From Streptomyces violaceorubidus (GTDB lineage Bacteria > Actinomycetota > Actinomycetes > Streptomycetales > Streptomycetaceae), in NCBI RefSeq assembly GCF_000717995.1, contig NZ_JODM01000001.1, positions 1-64,000 on the forward strand: 64,000 bases of DNA. The letters are read 5' to 3'. The translations under genes and the position numbers were made by a program. Below are positions 1-8,031 of this stretch, in pieces. Under the pieces are notes generated by a model, which worked only from the letters and a program-made list of their open reading frames with translations, was not told the DNA's origin and ran no database searches. Numbering within the stretch: position 1 is the stretch's first letter; each line of letters starts with the position of its first letter.

Positions 1-46
1 TGGTACTGCAGGGGGGACCCTGTGGGAGAGTAGGACGCCGCCGAAC
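1..46 (+). rRNA. rrf: 5S rRNA, 3' end (partial)
   Basis: The first bases match the 3' part of Streptomyces 5S rRNA, ending in the usual CGCCGCCGAAC. The 5' part and presumably 23S and 16S lie upstream of the window. The exact 3' end (about base 46) is taken from the family pattern. Confidence 0.88.
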
Positions 47-62
47 AATTATTGCGAGGAGA

Positions 63-90
63 CCCCGCACCGGGAACGGTGCGGGGTTTT
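63..90 (+). terminator. rRNA operon intrinsic terminator
   Basis: A perfect 9-bp stem (CCCCGCACC / GGTGCGGGG) with a 6-base loop is followed by TTTT. It lies just after the 5S rRNA and before the first protein gene, so it most likely ends the rRNA operon. Confidence 0.85.
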
Positions 91-109
91 CTGCGTTTAG
101 GGTCTTTGT

Positions 110-757
110 ATGCGCTACGACCTGGTTATCTTCGACAACGACGGTGTTCTCGTCGACAGTGAACCGATCTCCAATCGGCTGCTCGCCGGCTATCTCACCG
201 AGCTCGGGCACCCGACGTCCTACGAGGACTCGCTGCGGGACTACATGGGCGCCGCCCTGCACCGTGTGCACGACCTCGTCCTGGAACGGACGGGGCGCAG
301 CCTGCCCGTGGACTTCGACGACGTGTTTCACGGGCGGGTGTTCGCCGCCTTCGAGCGGGAGCTGGAGCCGGTTCCCGGAGCTGTCGGCGTGCTGGAGAAG
401 CTGGCCGCGGACCAGGTGGCGTACTGCGTGGCCTCGTCCGGGAGTCATGAGCGGATCCGGGTGGGGCACCGGAAGACCGGGCTGGACCGGTGGTTCGACG
501 ACGGGCGGATCTTCAGTTCCCAGGACGTGGGGCGGGGGAAGCCGGCGCCGGATCTGTTCCTGCACGCGGCCGAGCGGATGGGAGTGGCGCCGGAGCGGTG
601 TGTCGTGGTCGAGGACAGCCCGCTCGGTGTGCGGGCCGCCGTCGCGGCCGGTATGGACGTGTACGGGTTCACCGCGATGACGCCCGCCGACAGGCTCGCC
701 GGGGCGACGCGCCTCTTCGGGGACATGGGGGAGCTGGCCGATCTGCTGCACGGCTGA
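110..757 (+). CDS. HAD-superfamily phosphatase (beta-phosphoglucomutase/phosphatase type)
   Basis: This 215-residue protein shows all four HAD motifs. Motif I is FDNDGVLVDSE (nucleophile D9, acid/base D11), motif II is the serine in VASSGS, motif III is the lysine in GRGKPAPD, and motif IV is VVEDSPLGV. The helical cap after motif I is of the C1 type seen in beta-phosphoglucomutase and small sugar-phosphate phosphatases. The substrate cannot be read from the sequence. It stands alone after the rRNA terminator, with a clear ATG start. Confidence 0.85.
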   Translation: MRYDLVIFDNDGVLVDSEPISNRLLAGYLTELGHPTSYEDSLRDYMGAALHRVHDLVLERTGRSLPVDFDDVFHGRVFAAFERELEPVPGAVGVLEKLAADQVAYCVASSGSHERIRVGHRKTGLDRWFDDGRIFSSQDVGRGKPAPDLFLHAAERMGVAPERCVVVEDSPLGVRAAVAAGMDVYGFTAMTPADRLAGATRLFGDMGELADLLHG

Positions 758-833
758 CGTCTGACATTTGTCATGCGCTGTTCTGGACGGTTGTTTCTAC
801 TGCGGGACCGTGCCCGGCCGCGAAGCTGAGTGC

Positions 834-1568
834 ATGACCAAGCCTCGCAAGTCTCGGACCTTCGTGTCGCTGCTCCTGGACGTGGGAGTACCCGTCGGGT
901 CGTACTACCTGCTGAAGGGCGCGTTCGGGATGAGCGCGGTCGCGGCGCTCGGCTGGAGCAGTCTCGTGCCCGTGCTGCGGACCGGGTGGGGGGTGCTCAG
1001 GCAGCGGGAGGTGAACGCGCTGCCGCTGCTCATCCTGCTGGCCAACCTGGTCGGGCTGCTGCTGGGCTTCGTGACGGGGGACGCCCGGCTGCTGCTGGCC
1101 AAGGACAGCGCGGTCACCAGCCTGGTCGGCTTCGCGCTGCTGGGGTCGGTGCTGCTCGGTCGGCCGATGATGACGGCGACGCTCAAGCCGTGGCTGGTCA
1201 GGGAGGACGCGGGCCGGGAGCTGGCCTGGGTGAGGCTGCGGCGGGAGTCGGCGGCCTTCAGGCGGGCGGAGCTGCGGTTCTCGGCGGTGTGGGGGGTCGC
1301 CTTCGTCGGCGAGTGCGCGGTGCGGATCGTGGGGGTCTACACGCTGCCCGTCGACACGATGGTGTGGCTGGGGACGGTCGTCATGATCGCCACGATGGTC
1401 GTCGCGTTCGTGGTGAGCGGTGCGTTGGGGGCGGGGCCCATGGTCCACATGATCGGGGCCGCCGTCGGGAACGCCCAGCCGGTCGAGCCTGTCGTCCCGG
1501 TCGGCACGGGCGGTGCGGTCGTGGAAGCTGAGAAGAATTCATCTTTGGTCGGATCTACCCACGGGTAG
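834..1568 (+). CDS. VC0807-family integral membrane protein
   Basis: The 244-residue protein has five to six hydrophobic segments and the N-terminal pattern LLLDVGVPVGSYYLLKG typical of the VC0807 group of membrane proteins of unknown function. I start it at the ATG at 834; an in-frame ATG at 768 would add 22 residues with two Cys and no membrane character. The stop codon lies inside a 14-bp palindrome (1555-1568) close to the next gene. No catalytic motif is visible. Confidence 0.72.
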   Translation: MTKPRKSRTFVSLLLDVGVPVGSYYLLKGAFGMSAVAALGWSSLVPVLRTGWGVLRQREVNALPLLILLANLVGLLLGFVTGDARLLLAKDSAVTSLVGFALLGSVLLGRPMMTATLKPWLVREDAGRELAWVRLRRESAAFRRAELRFSAVWGVAFVGECAVRIVGVYTLPVDTMVWLGTVVMIATMVVAFVVSGALGAGPMVHMIGAAVGNAQPVEPVVPVGTGGAVVEAEKNSSLVGSTHG

Positions 1569-1591
1569 GCCGGGGCCCTACGCTCGCCGCC

Positions 1592-2839
1592 ATGACTGAT
1601 GTGCTGCGGCGCGGCAGGGCCTCGCTCGCGTTCGGCTTCTTCGCCCAGGGGGTCGCCTTCGCGCTGCTGGTGACGCGTATCCCGGCCATCCAGGACCGGT
1701 ACGGCGTCTCCGACGCGCTGCTGCCCGTCTTCCTCGCCGCCGTGCCGATCCTGGCCGGTGTCGGGAGTTTGGTGAGCGAGCGCCTGGTGCGGCGGGTGCG
1801 GCCGAGCCGGCTGCTGCGCTGGTCCCAGCCGGTCGTGCTGCTGGCGCTGCTCGGCGTCGGGGCGGGGGACCGGGTGGCGGTGCTGGCCGTCGCCCTGGCC
1901 GTCTTCGGCCTGGCCGTGGGCGCGCTGGACGCGTCGATGAACATGCTCGGGGTGAGCCTGCAACGGGCGTACGGGCGCAGCATCATGCTCGGGTTCCACG
2001 CGGCGTACAGCCTGGGCGGGATCCTGGGGGCCTCGCTGGCGTGGGCGGGCGCGCAGCGGGGCTTGGCGCTGTGGGTGTCGTATCTGCCGGTCGTGGTGCT
2101 GTTGTTGCCGACCGCGCTGGTGGGGAGCCGGTGGTACGTCGACGGGGAGCGTGGCGGCGCGGAGGGTGAGGGTACGGGCGGAGGCGGAGGCGGAGCCGGC
2201 GGTGGTGTCGGCTTCAAGGTGCTGTTGCCGCTGTGCCTGGTGATGACGTTCGCGTACATCGGGGACTCGACGGTCTCCAACTGGAGCGCGAAGTACCTCC
2301 AGGACGTGCTGGGGAGTTCGGAGCAGCTGGCCACCGTGCCGTACAACGTCTACATGGTGACCACGCTGGTGGGGCGGGCCGTCGGGGACTTCGGGGTGCG
2401 GCGGCTCGGCGCGGTGGCGGTGGTGCGGGGCGGGGCGGTCGTCGCGGCGGTCGGGTTCGCCGTGGTGGCGTCGGCGCCGGGGGCTGGGGTGGGGATGCTG
2501 GGCTTCACGCTGCTGGGGTTCGGGCTGTGTGTGCTGGTGCCGCAGACGTTCGCGGCGGCGGGGCGGCTGGCGGCGGAGAGGGACGGGCGTCCGGGGGCGT
2601 CCGATGCCGCGGTGGCGCGGCTCAATGTCTTCAACTATGTGGGCTTTCTGATCGGTTCGCCGCTGGTGGGGGCGGTGGGGGACGCCTGGAGCTATCGCGG
2701 GGCGATGCTCGTGCCGATGGTGTTGGTGCTGGTGACGGTCGTGTACGCCAGGTCGTTCGGGGCTGGACCGGACCGATACGGTGGCGGTCATGAGCGGCCG
2801 CGCACAGCTGATGTGGGACGAGGCAGTAACGGGCTATGA
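1592..2839 (+). CDS. MFS transporter
   Basis: This 415-residue protein has about 12 predicted transmembrane helices and the layout of the major facilitator superfamily. The central cytoplasmic loop (around residues 185-205) is a Gly-rich run. The substrate is unknown; relatives are usually annotated as drug or sugar exporters. A TACGCT element sits 7 bases before the ATG, which would fit a leaderless transcript, but no good -35 is visible. Its 3' end overlaps the start of the next gene by about 50 bases. Confidence 0.8.
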   Translation: MTDVLRRGRASLAFGFFAQGVAFALLVTRIPAIQDRYGVSDALLPVFLAAVPILAGVGSLVSERLVRRVRPSRLLRWSQPVVLLALLGVGAGDRVAVLAVALAVFGLAVGALDASMNMLGVSLQRAYGRSIMLGFHAAYSLGGILGASLAWAGAQRGLALWVSYLPVVVLLLPTALVGSRWYVDGERGGAEGEGTGGGGGGAGGGVGFKVLLPLCLVMTFAYIGDSTVSNWSAKYLQDVLGSSEQLATVPYNVYMVTTLVGRAVGDFGVRRLGAVAVVRGGAVVAAVGFAVVASAPGAGVGMLGFTLLGFGLCVLVPQTFAAAGRLAAERDGRPGASDAAVARLNVFNYVGFLIGSPLVGAVGDAWSYRGAMLVPMVLVLVTVVYARSFGAGPDRYGGGHERPRTADVGRGSNGL

Positions 2840-3962
2840 CTTCGGGCCGGAGCATCCGATGGACCCGGTCCGGCTCGCCCTGACGTGGAGTCTGGTCGCT
2901 GCCCTCGGTCTCGACCGGGAGATGGAGGTCGTCGCGGCGCGCCCGGCCGGGGAGTCGACGCTGCGGCTCGTCCACCGCGAGGACTACATCGACGCGGTGA
3001 AGGCGGCGTCGGCCGACCCGGCTGTGGCGGACGGGTCGTACGGGCTCGGGACGATCGACGATCCGGCCTTCGCGGGGATGCACGAGGTGTCCGCGCTGAT
3101 CGCGGGGCAGTCGGTGGGGGCGGCGGAGGCGGTGTGGCGCGGGGACGCGCTGCACGCGGTGAACTTCGCGGGCGGGCTGCACCACGCGATGCCGGGCGCG
3201 GCGTCCGGGTTCTGCGTGTACAACGACGCGGCGCTGGCGGTGGCGCGGCTGCTGGAGCTGGGGGCCGAGCGGGTCGCGTACGTGGACGTCGACGTGCATC
3301 ACGGGGACGGGGTGCAGGCGGCGTTCTGGGAGGACCCGCGGGTTTTGACGGTGTCGCTGCACGAGCATCCGGCGACGCTGTTCCCGCAGACCGGGTGGCC
3401 GGAGGAGACGGGGGCGGACCGCGCCGAGGGGTCGGCGGTGAACGTCGCGCTGCCGGCGGGGACCGGGGACGCGGGGTGGCTGCGGGCGTTCCACGCGGTG
3501 GTGCCGGAGGTCCTCGCGGAGTTCCGGCCGCAGGTGCTGGTGACGCAGCACGGTGCGGACACGCACTTCGAGGATCCGCTGGCGCACCTGGCGGTGTCGC
3601 TGGACGCGCAGCGGGCGGTGCAGGTGGTGTGCCATGACTTGGCGCACGAGTACGCCGGGGGGCGGTGGGTGGCGCTCGGCGGGGGTGGATACGCCGTGGT
3701 GGAGGTGGTGCCGCGGTCGTGGACACACCTGGTGGGGATCGCGGCGGGGCGGCCGGTGGAGCCGGAGACGGTGATCCCGGAGGGGTGGCGGCAGGAGGTG
3801 TTCGCGCGGACGCGGCAGCTGGGGCCGATGCGGATGACCGACGGGCGGTGGCCGGTGGCCTACGCCTCCTGGGAGGCGGGGTACGACCCCGCGGACCGGT
3901 TGGACCAGGCGGTGCGGGCGGCTCGGCGGGCGGTGTTCCCGTTGCGGGGGCTCTTGCCGTAG
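2790..3962 (+). CDS. acuC: Acetoin utilisation protein AcuC / class I histone-deacetylase-like enzyme
   Basis: The protein has the zinc deacetylase fold signatures of the HDAC/AcuC family: the paired histidines in GGLHHAMPG, the zinc ligands in YVDVDVHHGDG, and the QHGADTHFED segment. Family members remove acetyl or acyl groups from lysines, for example on acetyl-CoA synthetase. I use ATG 2790 (390 residues); a GTG at 2781 would add three residues. The start lies inside the 3' end of the MFS gene, so the two may be translationally coupled. Length is normal for AcuC. Confidence 0.85.
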   Translation: MSGRAQLMWDEAVTGYDFGPEHPMDPVRLALTWSLVAALGLDREMEVVAARPAGESTLRLVHREDYIDAVKAASADPAVADGSYGLGTIDDPAFAGMHEVSALIAGQSVGAAEAVWRGDALHAVNFAGGLHHAMPGAASGFCVYNDAALAVARLLELGAERVAYVDVDVHHGDGVQAAFWEDPRVLTVSLHEHPATLFPQTGWPEETGADRAEGSAVNVALPAGTGDAGWLRAFHAVVPEVLAEFRPQVLVTQHGADTHFEDPLAHLAVSLDAQRAVQVVCHDLAHEYAGGRWVALGGGGYAVVEVVPRSWTHLVGIAAGRPVEPETVIPEGWRQEVFARTRQLGPMRMTDGRWPVAYASWEAGYDPADRLDQAVRAARRAVFPLRGLLP

Positions 3963-3992
3963 GGGTTGTTCGCAGCGCGCCGACTCGTGCCG

Positions 3993-4033
3993 CCTGGGGG
4001 TGCCTCCCAGGCGTTGAGGCACTGGGGGAGGCA
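3993..4033 (+). repeat. Dispersed palindromic repeat, copy A (intergenic)
   Basis: An imperfect hairpin-forming element with CTGGGGGTGCCTCCCAG at its left end and CTGGGGGAGGCAC at its right end. A near-identical element lies inside lysS at 30908-30946, differing mainly in the 8-9 base middle. Here it occupies the gap between acuC and the next gene. Confidence 0.75.
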
Positions 4034-4129
4034 CGACTGCCCGCGGCTGCGGTGGGGGGTTACGCCGACCGTGCGTAGCTTCTTCCGTTTCGTGTCCGGG
4101 GTGTCGGATGAACCGGCAGCATCGGGGGT

Positions 4130-4945
4130 GTGCTGACCCGTGGAGCTCTTCGGGCTCATCTTCTTGATGTTCGGCTGGCCGGTGTGGTGGCGACCTCTCG
4201 GGAGGTGAGTCTGCGGAGCTACCGGTTGTTCGCCGCGCGGGATCCCCGGGTGCTGCTCGGGATCGATCCGGAGGGGGCCTGGGGGCAGCGGGAGCTGCTG
4301 GGGCTGATGGCGCAGAGGTGCGGGGTTTCGGCCGATCCGCGCGACATCTCGGGCCAGGACGTGATCGACCCGGACCGGACCCTCGCGGCGCTGGACGCCT
4401 TCGCCGACCGGCTCGCGGCGGTCGCCGGGCGGCGTGCCCCGGTGCTCCTCGGTACCGGGCATCCCCATCGGCTGCTCGGTTTCTACGTCGCCTTGGCCCA
4501 GGCGCTGTCGGCGGCGGGATGTGCTGTCCTCACCCCGGCGCAGGGTCGCTCTGTCGACATAACGACCCGGTTCGGTCTACGCACGTACCACCTCGACTAC
4601 GTCCGTGGAGTCGCGTTGGTGCGGGAGCCCGGCGCCGGACGCGCCGGTGGTGAGACCGGCGCACACACGCACTCGCCGCTGCCGGTTCGGGTGGCGCTGG
4701 CCGCCGCGGCGGAGGACGGGGGGCCACTGCCCGAGTTGGTGATCGGGGACCACGGGTGGGCCTGCGGAGCAGGTCAGCTGGGGTTCGAGGCCATCGGTCC
4801 GGCCGATACGGACGATCCGGCGCTCTTCGTCGGTCAGGCCGAGGGGCGGGTGTCCGTCGCCGTTCCACTCGATGACGCTGTGCGGTCCGAGCACTACCGA
4901 CCGCTTACCCGCTACGTACTCAATCGGGCCTGTCTGTCACGGTAG
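4130..4945 (+). CDS. Conserved phosphatase-like protein
   Basis: A 271-residue actinobacterial protein commonly annotated only as 'phosphatase'. It has an N-terminal helical segment, a central Rossmann-like stretch (VLLGTGHPHRLLGFY) and a C-terminal part with VIGDHGWACGAGQLG and DDPALFVGQAEG. I see no classical phosphatase signature, so the enzymatic label is weak. It begins with GTG at 4130. Its neighbours, AcuC and a small HTH protein, do not clarify the role. Confidence 0.6.
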   Translation: MLTRGALRAHLLDVRLAGVVATSREVSLRSYRLFAARDPRVLLGIDPEGAWGQRELLGLMAQRCGVSADPRDISGQDVIDPDRTLAALDAFADRLAAVAGRRAPVLLGTGHPHRLLGFYVALAQALSAAGCAVLTPAQGRSVDITTRFGLRTYHLDYVRGVALVREPGAGRAGGETGAHTHSPLPVRVALAAAAEDGGPLPELVIGDHGWACGAGQLGFEAIGPADTDDPALFVGQAEGRVSVAVPLDDAVRSEHYRPLTRYVLNRACLSR

Positions 4946-5074
4946 GGAAGCGATGGGTGCACCTCTTCCCCATTCGCATCACCCGCCCCTACATTGGGGA
5001 GTGAGCACGCAGCGACGAAGAGTCACCGGAAGGGGAAGCCGGTGGCCGTCGAGTGCGGAAGGTTCAGGTGTGTC

Positions 5075-5287
5075 ATGGCTGCAGCTGGCGAAAGGCCTCT
5101 GAACGAGGTTCAGTTCCTTACCGTGGCGGAGGTCGCCTCGGTGATGCGCGTGTCCAAGATGACCGTGTACCGGTTGGTGCACAGCGGTCATCTGCCCGCG
5201 ATCCGGGTGGGACGGTCGTTCCGTGTCCCGGAGCAAGCGGTTCACGAGTACCTCCGCGAGAGCTACGTGGGGGTGGAAACGGCCTGA
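5075..5287 (+). CDS. bdtA: Small BldC/excisionase-like DNA-binding protein
   Basis: The 70-residue protein is a single winged-helix domain of the MerR/excisionase type: FLTVAEVASVMRVSKMTVYR is the helix-turn-helix and RVGRSFRVPEQAV the wing. It resembles BldC and matches, from memory, the S. coelicolor protein called BdtA that lies near bldN; the symbol rests on that recollection. I start at ATG 5075 because the longer reading frame (from 4994) begins with basic, non-conserved sequence. It is probably a developmental transcription regulator. Confidence 0.75.
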   Translation: MAAAGERPLNEVQFLTVAEVASVMRVSKMTVYRLVHSGHLPAIRVGRSFRVPEQAVHEYLRESYVGVETA

Positions 5288-5396
5288 CGGCCCTCGATTA
5301 CACCCTCAGCGCTCGGACCGGTAGGCTGACCCCTCGTAGGTCGTGTGGGCCCATGGCGCTCACCAACCGAGTGATGAGAAGTGAGCGAGGACTGTC

Positions 5397-5495
5397 GTGG
5401 GCTCTGTTATCAAGAAGCGGCGCAAGCGGATGGCCAAGAAGAAGCACCGCAAGCTGCTGAAGCGCACGCGCGTTCAGCGTCGCAACAAGAAGTAA
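5397..5495 (+). CDS. Small ribosomal subunit protein bS22 (AURKAIP1/COX24 domain)
   Basis: A 32-residue, extremely basic protein (GTG start; begins [19 protein letters not shown]). It matches the actinobacterial family first annotated as AURKAIP1/COX24-domain protein and now known as ribosomal protein bS22. GAGGA lies 5 bases before the GTG. It is followed by a strong terminator, so it ends its transcription unit. Confidence 0.85.
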   Translation: MGSVIKKRRKRMAKKKHRKLLKRTRVQRRNKK

Positions 5496-5520
5496 GCGAC
5501 GCAGCGCCGTCAGCGTGTCC

Positions 5521-5554
5521 TGTGGCCCCCCACCGCATCCGGTGGGGGGCCACA
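5521..5554 (+). terminator. Strong hairpin terminator after bS22
   Basis: A perfect 14-bp inverted repeat (left arm 5521-5534, right arm 5541-5554, loop GCATCC) with no T-run, the usual form of terminator in Streptomyces. It lies 25 bases after the bS22 stop. Confidence 0.8.
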
Positions 5555-5686
5555 GTCGTACACGGGCGTTGTTTTTCGTCAGGTGCCGCGTCCGGCGGTC
5601 ATCACGGCGCAACACCTACCGGCTAAGTTGGCCCGCACACGGGGAACGCGGCAGGCTACGGAGCAGGTGGAAGGAAGGCGCTGATC

Positions 5687-6745
5687 TTGGGCAAGGTCGT
5701 GCTCGTCACCGGAGTGGCCCGGCAGCTGGGCGGGCGGTTCGTCCGGCGCGTCCAGCGTGATCCCGACGTGGAGCGGGTCGTCGGCGTGGACGCCGTGGCG
5801 CCCGAGCACCATCTGGGCGGTGCGGAGTTCGTCCAGGCGGACATCCGGCAGTCGGCCATCGGGCGGGTGCTCGCCGAGACGCGGGCGGACACGGTCGTCC
5901 ACCTGGACGTGACGGGCACGCCGCTGGGCAGCGGGAGCCGCACGTCGGTGAAGGAGACCAACGTCATCGGCACGATGCAGCTGCTCGGCGCCTGCCAGAA
6001 GTCGCCGACGGTGCGGCGGCTGGTGGTGAAGTCCAGTACGAACGTCTACGGCTCCGCCCCGCGCGACCCGGCGGTCTGCACCGAGACCACCGCGCCCAAG
6101 TCCCTGCCCAGCGGCGGCTTCGCCAAGGACGCGGTCGAGGTCGAGGGGTACGTGCGGGGCTTCGCGCGCCGGCGGCCGGACGTGTCGGTGACCGTGCTGC
6201 GGTTCGCCAACATCCTCGGCCCGGCCGCGGACACGCCGCTCGCCTCGTACTTCGGACTGCCGGTGCTGCCCACGGTGTTCGGCTACGACCCGCGGTTGCA
6301 GTTCGTGCACGAGGACGACGTGATCGAGGTGCTGCGGGTCTGCGCGGACGAGCCGCGGCGGGGGACGCTGAACAGCGGGACCTTCAACATCGCCGGGGAC
6401 GGTGTGCTGCTGCTCTCGCAGTGCTCGCGGCGCCTCGGCCGTCCCACCGTGCCGTTGCTGCTGCCGGCGGTCACCTGGGCGGGTTCGCTCGTGCGTACGC
6501 TGGGGATGACGGACTTCTCCCCCGAGCAGATCCGGCTGCTCACCCATGGTCGGGCGGTGGACACCACGCAGATGCGCGAGACGCTGGGCTTCAGGCCGAA
6601 GTACTCGACGGCCGGGGCGTTCGCGGACTTCGCCCGCGGCCGTGCCGGGCTGCTGCCGCCCGAGGCTCTCGCCGGGGCCGTCGACCGGATCGCGCAGCTG
6701 TCCCTGCGGGGCAGCGGTCATCTCCCGACGCAGAGCGCCAACTGA
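5687..6745 (+). CDS. NAD-dependent epimerase/dehydratase (extended SDR)
   Basis: The 352-residue protein starts with a Rossmann motif (VVLVTGVARQLGGRF) and has a TNVIGT segment, a Ser-containing VVKSSTNVYGS and a C-terminal substrate domain, as in sugar-nucleotide epimerases. The start is TTG at 5687, supported by GGAAGG about 10 bases upstream; no better ATG or GTG fits the Rossmann strand. It is 14 bases from the acyltransferase gene and probably co-transcribed with it, which hints at a role in envelope lipid or glycoconjugate synthesis. The substrate is unknown. Confidence 0.8.
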   Translation: MGKVVLVTGVARQLGGRFVRRVQRDPDVERVVGVDAVAPEHHLGGAEFVQADIRQSAIGRVLAETRADTVVHLDVTGTPLGSGSRTSVKETNVIGTMQLLGACQKSPTVRRLVVKSSTNVYGSAPRDPAVCTETTAPKSLPSGGFAKDAVEVEGYVRGFARRRPDVSVTVLRFANILGPAADTPLASYFGLPVLPTVFGYDPRLQFVHEDDVIEVLRVCADEPRRGTLNSGTFNIAGDGVLLLSQCSRRLGRPTVPLLLPAVTWAGSLVRTLGMTDFSPEQIRLLTHGRAVDTTQMRETLGFRPKYSTAGAFADFARGRAGLLPPEALAGAVDRIAQLSLRGSGHLPTQSAN

Positions 6746-6759
6746 GGAGCGCATCAACG

Positions 6760-7827
6760 ATGGCGGACGCCAAGGTCATTCCGTTCGACGACGACCGGTC
6801 GCGGGGGAGCCGCGGCGCGGGGAGCCGACGCCGGGGCAGCTCTGCGGAGTCGGCGCCGGTGGGCGACGGCCCGGGGGGCGAGGTGCAGCCGCTGCCCGTA
6901 CGGGGAGCCGCCGCCGGGGACCCCGCACCCGGGCCGGACGGGCCGTCCGGGGACCCGCCGGCGGCGGAGAGCGGCGGCGGTGAGGACGGCGGCCTGGAGC
7001 GGCGTGTCGCGGCCGGCCTGTCCTTCCTGCGCCGCCGGCTCACGGGGGACTACGAGGTCGACGACTTCGGCTACGACGCCGAGCTGACCGACCAGGTCCT
7101 GATGTCCCTGCTGCGCCCGGTGTACGAGAAGTACTTCCGGGTCGAGGTGAAGGGCGTGGAGAACATCCCGGCCCGGGGCGGTGCGCTGATCGTCGCCAAC
7201 CACTCCGGGACGCTGCCGCTGGACGGACTGATGATGCAGGTCGCCGTGCACGACCACCATCCGGCCGACCGGCACCTGCGGCTGCTGGCGGCGGACCTGG
7301 TGTTCGTGCTGCCGGTCGTCAACGAGCTGGCCCGCAAGCTGGGCCACACCCTGGCCTGCGCGGAGGACGCCGAACGGCTGTTGGCGCAGGGCGAGCTGGT
7401 CGGGGTGATGCCGGAGGGCTTCAAGGGCATCGGCAAGCCGTTCGGCGAGCGCTACAAGCTCCAGCGATTCGGGCGGGGCGGCTTCGTGTCCACGGCCCTG
7501 CGGCAGGGGGTGCCGATCGTTCCGTGCTCGATCGTCGGGGCGGAGGAGATCTACCCGATGATCGGCAACTCCAAGACCCTGGCGCGGCTGCTGGGCTTCC
7601 CGTACTTCCCGCTCACGCCGACCTTCCCCTGGCTCGGGCCGCTGGGTGCGGTGCCGTTGCCCACGAAGTGGACGATCCAGTTCGGTGAGCCGATCCCGAC
7701 GGACGGCTACGCGCCGGAGGCGGCCGAGGACCCGGTGCTGATGTTCAACCTGACCGACCAGGTGAGGGAACAGATTCAGCACACGCTGTACAAGCTGCTG
7801 GTGCAGCGGAGGTCGGTGTTCTTCTGA
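6760..7827 (+). CDS. Lysophospholipid (1-acylglycerol-3-phosphate) acyltransferase family protein
   Basis: The C-terminal two thirds (from about residue 90) is a PlsC-type acyltransferase: ANHSGTLPLDG is the catalytic block and PEGFKGIGKPF the phosphate-binding block. In the catalytic block His and Asp are separated by six residues rather than the classic four. The N-terminal 85 residues are low-complexity Gly/Arg/Ser/Pro. I start at ATG 6760 (355 residues), preceded by GAGGAG that overlaps the upstream stop codon; the open frame extends further upstream only as a shadow of the epimerase gene. The likely role is transfer of an acyl chain to a membrane lipid. Confidence 0.82.
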   Translation: MADAKVIPFDDDRSRGSRGAGSRRRGSSAESAPVGDGPGGEVQPLPVRGAAAGDPAPGPDGPSGDPPAAESGGGEDGGLERRVAAGLSFLRRRLTGDYEVDDFGYDAELTDQVLMSLLRPVYEKYFRVEVKGVENIPARGGALIVANHSGTLPLDGLMMQVAVHDHHPADRHLRLLAADLVFVLPVVNELARKLGHTLACAEDAERLLAQGELVGVMPEGFKGIGKPFGERYKLQRFGRGGFVSTALRQGVPIVPCSIVGAEEIYPMIGNSKTLARLLGFPYFPLTPTFPWLGPLGAVPLPTKWTIQFGEPIPTDGYAPEAAEDPVLMFNLTDQVREQIQHTLYKLLVQRRSVFF

Positions 7828-7933
7828 GGCGGGCGGTGCGTGGACGGCGGGGCGGGAGCGCTCAGCCGGCGGACGGAGTCCGGCGCAGCCGGCCGAAGCC
7901 GCGGAGCGGTGCGAGGGCGGCAGACAGGGGGGC

Positions 7934-7974
7934 CAAGCTGCTGGTGCAGCGGGCGGAGGTCGGTGTTCTTCTGA
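7934..7974 (+). repeat. Imperfect duplicate of the acyltransferase gene 3' end
   Basis: These 41 bases repeat the last 37 bases of the acyltransferase gene (7791-7827), including the TGA stop, with a 4-base insertion. The copy lies about 140 bases downstream, in the gap before the convergent rsbN gene. It does not belong to any open gene I would call. Confidence 0.85.
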
Positions 7975-7976
7975 CG

Positions 7977-8007
7977 GGTGGTACGGCGGTGGGCCCGCCG
8001 TACCACC
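7977..8007. terminator. Bidirectional terminator between acyltransferase and rsbN
   Basis: A perfect 13-bp inverted repeat (arms 7977-7989 and 7995-8007) with a 5-base loop lies between two convergent genes and can serve both. Confidence 0.75.
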
Positions 8008-8031
8008 CGCCGCCGTACGCGCCGCGTCGGC

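Noticed and set aside
1337..2791. Long minus-strand open frame (484 codons) opposite the MFS gene
   Set aside because: It is rich in Arg, His and Pro with no domain, the typical antisense shadow in high-GC DNA.
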